From NCBI RefSeq assembly GCF_002078875.1, contig NC_034411.1:31514260-31578259 (forward strand): a stretch of DNA of 64,000 bases, read 5' to 3'. Below are positions 38,801 through 50,800 of this stretch, piece by piece. Both the position numbers and the translations under genes were made by a program. The notes under the pieces are model-generated. The model was not told the DNA's origin and ran no database searches. It saw only the letters and a list, made by a program, of their open reading frames with translations. Position 1 is the stretch's first letter, and every line of letters begins with the position of its first letter. This DNA is from Numida meleagris. Taxonomy: Eukaryota > Chordata > Aves > Galliformes > Numididae.

Positions 38801-41800
38801 TCATATACAGGCTATCAGTCTGTTCATTTCAGTAGTCTAGATAATTGAAGACCCCTGCTAATATCTCTTTCTCCTTACAGATTACAAATGGAAAGCAAAA
38901 CATGTCTGCCTTTTAACTTTAGGACAAGAGGTGTTCAGTGTATTTCTCCACACCTACCACTTTTAACTGACTTAACTGTAGTATACAAAGATACACTTTG
39001 ACCACAATGGAGTAGCAAAACTACATTTTTCCTTTCTGAATAGCTGAAGAACAAGCCTTGTCCTATTAAATCTACTTCGCTAACAAAGTCCTCTATGGTA
39101 GATGGATGCCCACCAAACCACTGAAAAATCAGGATCAGACTAAAATACCTCCAAGTATATTAGTATAGAAGTTGAGATAACGACTGAAGTACAAATGAAA
39201 TACTTCTGTATCTTCTTATATACCGAGCTGAAAGAGAGAAATAAAAATAACTTTACCTTCATAATGTCAAGCCGCTCCTCATCACAACGTACAAAAACAC
39301 TGGATGAAGATGAGAGAGGCAGTGACGTTGAAAGAGTCACAGCTTCTTGTGCAAGACGTCGGGCTCTGGCAGCACTGTTGGCGTCACTTGCATTTTTTAC
39401 CTGAGACATGTAGTGGTAATTTACTTTAAAAACCAGTTTTCCATCATCATCTTCAGAAACCATTTCAAATGTATCTAGAAGAGGAAAAAAAAACCATCAG
39501 GAAAACAGTGAAGTTAATAACAGATCAGTCTTGGATAAAGATTCTGAGTATTAAAATCAGGAAATTTTAATGTGTATCAAGAAAATGTGTATTTTGTGAG
39601 TTAACGGTGATCTCAAAAACCAGAGCATTACCAGTCTTGAGTTAAATGAATTCCTGCAGCAAATTTACAAGCTCTCATATACAATGTACACAATTTCTGA
39701 TTTGGAAGGCTACCAGCTACTCCAGGCCAGGAACACAATGATACTTACAAATACATAATAGTGCTACTGGTGGAATCAGTGCAGAACAGAGTGCCAACAG
39801 CATTTAATTGTGTAGTAGTTGCAATGTTATTAGAAGATCATACAGAATTACAGTGAGGTTAATTTTCTTTAGTCACTTAACTACACAGAATCTACAGCTT
39901 GGATGCCAGGATGAAAAGCTGCCATTACAAACTTTCCTACCTCCCTATTCCTGGCATACAACTCCACAAACACTTGTGAGGAAAATCTCTTACAAATACA
40001 GCAGCAAAGAAATGCGATTGCAAATATTGTCACTGCAACTCAAAAAATATTCATAAACGTGTTTCTGCAATAATTTTACAGCTCTATTTGAATGAGATAC
40101 TATTCTTTACGAATTTTTTTATTCGTAAAAAAACATTCTCTTACGGCCAAAACGAGCACTGATTCTCATTGTGTTTTCCAAATGCAACATATTGAGTTCC
40201 ATAAAAAAAGCACAGAATGAAGTTTACGACAGTTCCATTTTACTCTAATGCGTTTTCTTCTGAATTCTAATCCATTTAAAAAATAAAAGCCATTTTTAAA
40301 AAAGATGTACTTTTAATAAGTCTTAATAAGAGCTTTAAAAAATTCTACTGACACTGCAATAGAATTTGAGGAAGATATCACAAATCTGTACTGGAATGAA
40401 AATATGAATATCATCGCTGAACTTTGTGACTGGTCCCACGTAGTGTACGGATAGCATAACACATTTCCTGTTTGTTCAATGAGCGCATTAGTTGGCAACC
40501 TGGAAATACCGACTTGTATAATTTTCCATGTGTGAAAAGTATCATTAAAAAAATATTTTAAAATTATTTCAAAAAAAAAAAAATTACGGACTCATTGCAA
40601 TAGATTATATATTTCTTATGCATATGCTTTCTTAAATACATTCACACTTCTCAACCTACCAAACTGGAGTTTTTTCATGACAGCCACATACTTTTCTTCA
40701 AGAGAGCGTAAAACAGACAATGGTTTGGGCTTCACAGCAGCTTTTTTGGAATATTCAGCCATCTTCTTTTCTGTTATATAAAATGTGATGATTATTTGTA
40801 GTTAATGTAATTTTGGGACAAGTACACCAAACATTTGTGGATTATTTATCTTGAAATGACATTTTATGATTACAGTATCTGCAAAGAATTCTGAATACTG
40901 GGGATCATTCACAACATACAAATCTGTTTTTCACAGTATCATAGAACGGCTTGGGTTGGAAGGGATCTCAGTGATCATCTAGTTCCAACCACCCTGCCAT
41001 GGGCAGAGTTGCCAACCACTAGATCAGACTGCCCAGGAATCCATCCTGGCCTTGAACACTTGCAGGGATGGGGCATCCACAGCATTTCTGGGCAGCACAC
41101 GCCAGTGCTTCACTACCCTCTGAGTGAAGAATTTCTTCCTAATATCTAACCTAAACCTCCCCCTTTTCAGTTTAAAGCCACTCCCCTTTGTCCTTTTGCT
41201 ATCTACCTGTGTAAAAAGTCGGTCCCCCTCCTGCTTGTAAGCTCCTTTCACAATTACTGGAAGATCACAGTGAGGTCTCCCTTAAGACTTCTCTTTCCCA
41301 AGCTAAACAATCCCAACTCCCTCACCTTTCATCACAGGAGAGGTGCTCCAGCCCTCTGATCATGACTCTCCTCTGGACCCATTTCAACAGCTCAGCATCC
41401 TTCTTGTACTGGGTGCCCTAAGTCTGGATGCAGTACTCCAGATGGGGCCTCATGAGGGCAGAGCTGAGGGGGACAGTCACCTCCCTTGCCCTGCAGGCCA
41501 CCCCTCTTTTGATGCAACCCAGGATACCATTGGATGTCTGGGCTGCAAGCTGGCTTATGTCCAGCTTTTCATCCACCAGGACCCCCAAGTCCTTCTCAGC
41601 AGGGCTGCTCTCAAGGAGTTCCATCTACCAGTCTGTACTCTTATCTAGGATTGCCCTGACCCAAGTGCAACACCTTGTACTTGGCCTTATTAAACCTCAG
41701 CAGGTTCTGGTGGTCCCACTTTTCAAGTCTGTCCAGGTCCCTCTGGATGGCATCCCATCTTTCTATTGTATTGACTGCACCACTCAGCTTAGTGTCTTCA

Positions 41801-44800
41801 GCAAACTTGCTGAGCATACACTCAATCCCACAGTCTAAGTCGTTGATAAAGATGTTGAAGAGCACCAGTCCCAAGATGGTCCCAAGGGGGACACCACTCA
41901 TGACCAGCCTCCTCCTGGATGTAGAACCACTGACCACAACCCTCTGGCTATGACCATCCAGCCAATTCTTTATTCACTAAACAGTCCATCCTTCAAATCC
42001 GTATCTCTCCAATTTAGAGATAAGGATGTGGTCCAGAACCATGTCAAAGGCCTTGCACAAGTCCAGATAGACAACATCAGTTGCCCTTCCTCGGTCCACC
42101 CATGACATCACTCCATCATGGAAGGCCACCAGATTAGTGAGGCACAACCTGCCCTTGGTGAAGCCTCGCTTGCTGTTTCAGATCACCTCCTCATCTCTCA
42201 TGTGCCTTCACATCTCTTCCAGGAGGATCCAATCCTGGATCTTCCCAGTCACAGAGGTGGGGCTCACCAGCCTGCCGTTACCTATGTCTTCATTTCTCCC
42301 TTTCTTAAAAATGGGAGTGACGTTCCCTTTTTCCAGTCACTGAGGACTTCACCTGACAGCCACGACTTTTCAAATATATGGGAGAGCAGCTCATCAACCA
42401 CATCAGCCAGCTCCTTCAGGAGCCCAGGATGCATATTGCCCAGCCCCATAGACTTGTACACATTCAGCCCCATGAGGTGGTCTCAGACTTGCTCTGCTCT
42501 TACACTGGGAGGGATTTTGCTCCCCCGACCCCAGCTTGGAAATTCAGGGACACGAGAGGGAGCGACTTGAGAAGCGTGACAGCAAAGACTGATGCAAACA
42601 AGTCATTAAGTACTTCAGCCTTCCCCACAGCTGAGAAGGCCAGTTTTCACTTTTCATTTATCAGAGGGGGTACGCTCTCCTTTCCCTGTCTCTTGTGATC
42701 AATGTACCTAAAGAAATCCTCCTTGCTGTTTTTTACATCCCTTGCTAGTTTAATTCCATCCATGCTTTGGCTTTCTTGATCCCATCCCTGCACATCCTGA
42801 CAGCATCCCTGTATTCCCCTGCTTCCATTGCTTTTACTTTTCCTTCTTTTCTCTCAGCCTTACCAGCAGGTTCTTGCTTAGCTACGCTGGTTTCCTGCCT
42901 CTTCTGCCTGATTTCTTATTCTGGAGGATGGAGAGCTAGTGCTCTCAGAAACACATTCTTAAAGTGCTTCCAGCTCTGTTCTGTTCCTTTGTCCCTAAGG
43001 ACATTTTCCCAGGAGATCGCTTCCAACAATTCCTTAAACAACCTGATGTTTGATCTCCTGAAGTCCTGACTCCACTCTTTGCCAGGCCCACATTCCTTGA
43101 GATCACTAACTTGACCAGGGCACGGTCGCTGCAGTCCAGGCTGCCTCTGATCTTAACCTCTTTAACCACCTCTGCATTTCTCACTATTACTTTTCTGTTG
43201 TCATAGGTTGTTCTGTTCATCATCCAAACAGCCAAATAAAGATGGTTATCTCAGCTCAGGAATAATTCAAGACCAGTGCTGTTATGAATATTCCTTTATC
43301 CACTCTCCAATATCAGGAGCTGGTTATAAACTCCTTCACAGAACGTGCTCTCACTAATTAGGCCACTTCATCTTAGCTCTCTTTACTGGACAATGAAGAG
43401 GTTGGTTGGCTGTATGCAGTTCAATTCACGATTCAGATTTTTGTTCTGCATATAGCCATGCTAATTCACAAGGTTTAGCTTTAATAGCAAAGGCTTGCTA
43501 CTACAGGTTCTCTCTCTTGTCTTCTAACAGGAAAAACAATGTACTACACAATGGTGCAGAAAGTTGTGAGATGTCCTCTAACTAACTTGAATTATTCTAT
43601 ATCCTGATTTTAGAATTTAAGACTAACACAAGGTTCCAAACAAGTACACATGAAAACGTAGCCAGTCACTAGGGCCAGGGGGAAGTCTTTTCTCTCGCAA
43701 TTTTTAAATTGCCTGGGAATGAATAACCACAATAACCACTACTCAGTGTTTATAAAAGTATTTCTATTTTACCTTGGTTTGCCTGGCGTAAGCTGGTGGT
43801 AGCAGCATAAACTATCTCAGCAGTCTTCTGGATGTCTGGTACCAAAAGTGTCAGTCCCTCTGGTTCTTGATCAGAAGTATCTGGCTTTACTCCCGCTTTA
43901 GCCTTGTCTTTTTTAGACCTGCGGACATACAGACATATTTATATATTTTGATTGTGATAACTCAGTCTTTACCAGCATACTCGGTTACTGAAATGAAGAT
44001 GTGGTATTTGATAGTAACTGTGCCTGTTTCAGAATATTTAAGAGCTGGAATAAATTTACACTGTTATACTGCAAATCTTAGAGATTCTAATGCTAATAAG
44101 CACTCCCTGCCCCATCTTCCCAGCTGTTTTCTGTAAATATTTTAATAGCATGTATCATAGAATATCTCAAGTTGGAAGGGATCCATAAGGATCATGGAGT
44201 CCAGCTCCTCCTTTATGGAGGATTCTTTTTCAAAGATCTCAATACCCACCAGAACACAGAGCAACAACCCCAAATTGTCCAGCCAGGATCACAAATACAG
44301 GGTTCTGATGCAAGTCACAGAGCTGAAGACCTCATGAGCTCGTTGAATGGTAGGATTTAGGATCCCTGTTCACTAAACAGAGGATTTAAAATCCTCATTC
44401 ACTAAATGGAAGGATTCAGGATCCCAGAAGGACCCTTCCCTTGCATTAGCCCCTAATCTGAGGTCTGCCCTGTGCTAAAGGTGACAGCCTCGTGGGTCAC
44501 CAGAGATGATTCCATGCAGAGGTGATGACAACCACAGAGATCTACTGCTCCTGCAGTAAGTGTGGGCATGGTGCACGTGTGGTGGAGAAATAATGCTGTA
44601 CTGAGAAGATGCTTAATAAAAATGGACATCAATTCAGTCCCGTATAGTCCCCAAATGTGACCTGAACTGAGTGCTCAGCCTCACCTGCCCTTACAAGAGC
44701 AGCCTGGGAAACTGCTCTGCGTTGCATCACTTCACCAGAACTTTGCTCATTTTAAGATCTAAACACGATAAACAGCCAAAAAGCTGCAGCTTTCTTTCCC

Positions 44801-47800
44801 ACTACCATACCTAGAAGCAAAACAAAGCTACCTTAGCAAGAATAATTAGCAATGTAATGCTTTGATGTTCCAAACATATATTTTAGTAAATATCAATTAC
44901 AATATGCTTGCTTTCTTTTGAACTAGGCTGAAATAATGCATAAATAACTAATCTCTAAAGTATTGCAAAGAGGTGATTACATCAATAACAAAAGTCTTTG
45001 CACCGCACCTAATAAAATGAGAACATCACTAGACTACATTAATAACAAAATTCATTACTGCAGCATGGTGCAGTTTCTGTGTTCCAAACTTAATCCAAAG
45101 TGACGTTAGCCCATTGCTGACTTCAAGCAACTGAGCTTTCAGATACTCCAAGTCAGGAGGAGCGCACTGAAGGAAAACAGTGTATAGTTCAGAGTTTAAG
45201 ACTACCAAATCTTTTGGTATCTAGATTAGAATATCAGCTTATTGTGATTAATCCTGCACAGCTGATGTTGCTTCAGGACTACCTTCTCTACATACTCAGT
45301 TATATACGCAATTACTTGGAGATATTCACAGCGCTTTATAGTTTTGCAGTTTATTTACAATCAGCATATGGTAAATCAAACAATTCCCCAGACTCCAGAT
45401 GGGGAAGTCTGCCGAGGGTTCCCCAGTGGTACAGACTTTCACACTGATTACAATTTTTGAAGTTCACACAGTTTTGTCATTGCTAGCCTCCTGAGACAGA
45501 ACTGAACTTCACTGTCAGCATCACTCCCAGGACAAATTTACAGCAATACCAAAGATGATTTTTTGGTCCCCAAACCTATTTCTTAGTAAAATCTCAAACA
45601 CGTGATATTATTTTGTGTTCTAACAAAAAAAAACAACACTTAGGTGAGCATTCTCCCCTTTGTGAGCATGTGTAATATGGGCAAAACAAATGATTAGCTG
45701 CAGAAACATTGTCCTCCCTTCTTGGTACCATCTCCACTCTATGGTGCTGCTGCAGCTCTCCATGCTGTGCGTCACACACACATCTCAGAAGGCTAAAGAG
45801 ATCCCAGCTGGAGAGAGGGAGTTGCTAAGAATTGCAGATGCTCTCCCAAAAAATTATGAACGAGGAGATGAAATACTGAAACTGAAATGATAAAGACAGA
45901 AGGATCCTTCCATCCTTCCTGCACTGTAGCAGCCTGCACATACGTTTACGCACACGGATAAACTAGCAGTGTTATCACATTCCTGAGCTCTGAGTTTTTC
46001 AGTATTTCAAAGAACCTGAAGAACCAGTAATACTCATGAATAATTATCTAAGGTAGAAAATACAGCCATTTAACTATTTTGATGTACATTTTCTCTATTT
46101 TTAGAAAACATTTCAATGTCTGTGTTATGCTGTATATTTCTTTCCACCAAGATTTTGTGTATAAAGCAAAATGTATCAGTTAATTAATACAGGCCAAACT
46201 TTTGTCTAAATGTTACAATTTTCAGAGTAGAGGAAGAGCCAAATATTTGATTAGGACTTAGAAACCTGCCTTGCAGTTTTTCACCCACTGAAGGAGAAGT
46301 GGACAATATCATGTCAACTCACATTTAAAAGGATGACAGTAACTAATATATTTGCTAGAGAAGACAGCAGTGTACATGCTAATAATTTAAGCCATTAATT
46401 TAGCTTGTGCTCGAAGATGACAGCCTTCTTTTCACGCAGTGCTAAATGAATAATGAATGATACACTCCCAAGGCAACTTTAATTTTTAAAGCCAATACTT
46501 AGAGTTACTCACTCATGCCAGGTACTTAGAGGTAAACGTGACAATATGGAATGACACATTTATCAAATTATTCACAAAATAAAGGCAGTGAACCATTCTG
46601 TACTGCAGAGATGTTGCTTGGAACAGAGTTTGGCTCTGTTTTATACTGATGGACTCTTTGTTGTGATTAAATTGCCACGAGTTTGGTATCAACCAGCCCT
46701 AATGTCCCACACCTTCTGTAGGTTTGCACAGACACCAAATAGATGCGTGTTGCTTCCAGTAACCTACAGACTTTTAAACCAATATCCTGAAATGTGGCAA
46801 AACAAGCAAGGCAACCTGCCTTTGCAAACAGAACCGACAAAGCCTACCAGCCTCCTCCGAGATGGCTCCGCACTCTCATCCTCGGGGCTTCAAGCACTGT
46901 ATTTACAGACACTAAATTGAAGATTTCAAACCTACAAAGATTGCAGGACTGCTCCCTGCCGCCACTCATAAACTCTGAACACGACATTGAGAGTTCCTCA
47001 GGAGAAACTGGCAGTGGTTTTTGCTTTTAAAAAATAATAATTAAAAAATTACATCCAAATTACACCCAAATACTTGAGACTTGATTAGAAAGGAAACCGT
47101 TGTTTGCAGAATGCACCATTTCATTTAGAAGTTCCGCAAAATATCAGTGGAGACACTGAAGAACTATAGCAGGGAAAATGCCTCAGGCTCAGCTGATTAT
47201 ATTCTAACATCTTCACACAACAGAAAAACAATAAGCTCTAACAACAACGTGACAGGCAGGGTCAGACACCTTCTGACCATCCTGGAACTGTGCTGCATTA
47301 ACCCTTAGCAGCAGAGTGACAAGTGACAGAAGTGTGTAAGACCATGGAATACAGATCTCCCCGAAGGAGTTATCACTCGGGCCAGGGTGACATGAAAAGT
47401 AAAAGCATTTCTAGATAGGAATTTCTAGACATAGGCTTGCTCTATTCCGCATTATACAAATGACCCGTCAGCTTATTTTGTCAAACTGAAGCATTTGCCA
47501 CAGAGTTCACAAAGTAGACGGCTGTTCAGACATGCCTGCTTTGCTGCACAGAGTTCTCTGCAGCAGAGGGTTCAGCCAGGAGAACAAATGTCTCAAACTC
47601 ACCGTAGGGACAACCCTCTCTGCAAGCCCAACACTGCAGTTAGCGATGGCTTTGCCTCCCTATTAGACCAATAGTCATGAGAGCATCTCATTCCTAAATG
47701 TCGTCTCCATTATCCAGAAGGTTGTTGACTTTTCAATTCAGTGTTACCTTCAGCACTTGAAGGTAAATGAAACCGAATGCTAACTGGAATCCAAAACCAA

Positions 47801-50800
47801 ACTGTTCCCCTTGAATTTTGGATGGAAGTCATGTTCCATCATGGAAGTAACACTTGATAGACATGCAAGCAGAACTGCTGTTCAGGTAAAGAAAAATGCT
47901 ATCTTTGAAAGCAGATCCCATAATTACGTTGTTCTTAAAGCATTTGACCTAAGAAGGGCAGCAGATTGTCCCATTTAAGTAATTCATGCCAACACTTCGT
48001 TATACTGCTGGCAAACCTTCAGCTAAAAGGCTGAGAATTAAAACCTTCCACCCCAATGATTCCAGGCTGTCCAGGCTGTTGGTATTTTCATCCTTCTCTA
48101 CATACAGCTTTAAAGACAAACAGTATTATGCTTAAACCAACGAGCAAAAGACAAGATTTCTTTCTGTGCTGATATACCAAAATAATGCAAGAAAGGCACA
48201 CTGATAATATAACTGAACCAATTACGAATTTTTTTTTAATTCATCAGTTATTAATACTGATAATAATTCTGTGCCGAAAGAACTATTCTTTATTTTCAGA
48301 TCCTAAGGTGACACTGAAGAACTATTAGTACCATGTTTTATTTTATCAAAATGAAAAAGAGTATATGAGTAGTAGTGGTCAAGTGCCATTCTCACTGAGA
48401 ATCTTTTTGGACTTTAACTTAGGGAAGTGACATGAGAAGGCACAGGTTTCCATGCCTAATAAATCTGAGACTACCCAACAGATGCCCAGATTAACAGAAC
48501 AAAGAAATATTTGTACTGGAAATGAATTACGCAGAAGCCAAATACAATTTTCTTTCCTATTTTAAGAGGATTGAATACACTGTGATCTACCTATGACTGC
48601 CACCAAAGCACAAGTGGGCAGTTCTAGGGTAGGTATCGAATATAAAGTAGTATTATTCTCTTTCTCTTGTATTAAGTCAGCAAGAAAATTGCACCGTGGT
48701 ACTACATGCTTCATATGCACAACTAGAAAGCTAAGTTAAAAAGAATTAGAGAAATTCACAAGTTAAGCCCATCAGCATCTATAAGAAATTATTCCAAATA
48801 ATGGGATTCCTGCTCAAAATCTCAAGTACGGATTGGCATATGTTCTCAGTTTACAATGGGAGAAAAACATTCTACAAACACCTTTTCCTGATATTATATT
48901 TACCTCAATTTCATGATATTTCAGCATATGCTTAAGGAGAGCATTACGTTTTTCAGGGAAAGATGAATATTGTTTCTTAATGAGCCAACTTCGTATTGGA
49001 AGCAATTGAAGAGAACCCAAGAAGCCTCTTAACTGCTGGTGGCAGAAAATTATTAAAAGATTACGAATGGAAATCTGAATTGCAGCATTTGCCTTTCAGT
49101 TCTCTCACTCCCCTCAGCCAGGGCATAAAAAGTTGACTCAACCATTACAAAGAAAAAAAACCAAACACCCAAATCCTCAGCTCTGGAAACCAGAAAGGTT
49201 GGAGACACAACCAGAAACAGATGAAAAGCTGGTTGTGAAATCTGAACCAACTCCAGTACCTGCCAGAGGCACAAGGGATTGGGAAGCATGCAGGGGCTCC
49301 TTGCTTCTGTGAGTGCCAGTCCAGTGACTGTTCCTTCAAGCAACAAACACATGCAGTGCCAGCTTAATTTGTCAGCTGATTTATACAAAGTCCTCTCACA
49401 CTTGTCTCTCGCCCTGTGAGCCATAGCAAAAGTTCAACCTTTTGTGTAAGTCAGCAGTGAGAGCTCAGTGACAGCAGAAAGCCATAGTTTTGCAAAGTGA
49501 GAATCAATGATCAAATTCACTCAGAATTGCTCTGAGAAGATGGCTTGGTCTTTGAAACTAAACAGCAAACTAATCCCCAAAAGAACCAGAAGAAAGACAA
49601 AACTAAGTTGTTTGGGCTGTTAAAATTATACAAAATTGCACTGTATTTATCCAGAACATGCAGTTCTTCTTTGTCAAAAGAATGAATTTAGAAGGGGAAA
49701 AACAATTTAGCAATACAGGTACTGGATGTTACTGAACAGAACAGGAAAAAGACTGCTGGTCTAAACCTTGCAGTTGTCCAAGATCTATGGCCCAACCAGC
49801 CTGGGACAGATAATAGGACAATAATACCAGGTCTGACAAAGCAAGTTGTCATTTATGACTTGGCCGTGTGACTTTCCTTAAGAAGTCCCCTGAACTCTGG
49901 ACAGTGTGCAGAACAAGCCTGTATGGCTTTATACTGCAAGCCTTACACAGCCAGATAGCTTCACCGCAGAGAAGGGATTCAGACACTTCTCCATTTGTTT
50001 GCTAATGGCTCTGTCAGACTGCAGGAGTGCTTGACAAGCTGTCAAATGTGGAGTTTCTTGGAACAGGGTAGAAGACCTTGAAGCCTGGCACAGATGGCTC
50101 CAGGGCATTCATATGTAATTTCAAATCATCTTCATCATCCCAGCTCACCTCTAAAGCTCACGTTAATAGAAAGATTAACTGTTGTAGAATCACCGTGTGC
50201 AGAAGCATGCTTTACATACATAGTGCCAACAGATAACACTAGTCAAAAAACTTCAGCTACCTTATGCTTCCAGTATACAGGTAGGATTCTCACTACAAAT
50301 AACAACTAAGTCTCTTGCCTTCTTAATCTCGTACTTCCTGACAGATCACAAAAAGGCTTCTCTACTAACCAGTTAGCTGCTGACCGACAATCCACTGAGG
50401 AATCCTTACTCACCAGGTAAAGTGGCACAGTGCCACGTAGAAGAAACTTGGGATATTTCTAGTAAAAAATACTGTCTGGTTGAACCCTCCTCAATCCTGT
50501 CCTTTACAGAATGGGCATGTTTAAAGAGCTTCCAAGGAATGCTCCCGCTTTCAGACTGACAGCAGGAAATGTGAAGTCCTCAATGAAGAAAGAAATTTGA
50601 AATTTGAAGCTCCCAGATTCTTAAGCAGCACTCCTCTTTCTGAGAAAAGTATGAAACCCATCAACTTATTTGTGTCATGGAAAAAAAATTCTAGTAAGTA
50701 GCATAACAAAATAGAATATACACAAAGTAAACACAAACGTACATCAAGCAGATGGCATGTTCTCAGTCTGGACAATGGCTTAATGGTTGTGATAATAAGA

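Noticed and set aside
42118..42570. Plus-strand open frame of 150 codons
   Set aside because: It lies antisense to the CR1 copy at 40937-43235 and shows no domain of its own.
48814..49020. Minus-strand open frame with [17 protein letters not shown]
   Set aside because: It looks protein-like, but it falls in a BIRC6 intron whose flanking exons join in phase. It does not match the known BIRC6 protein, and no clear donor follows.
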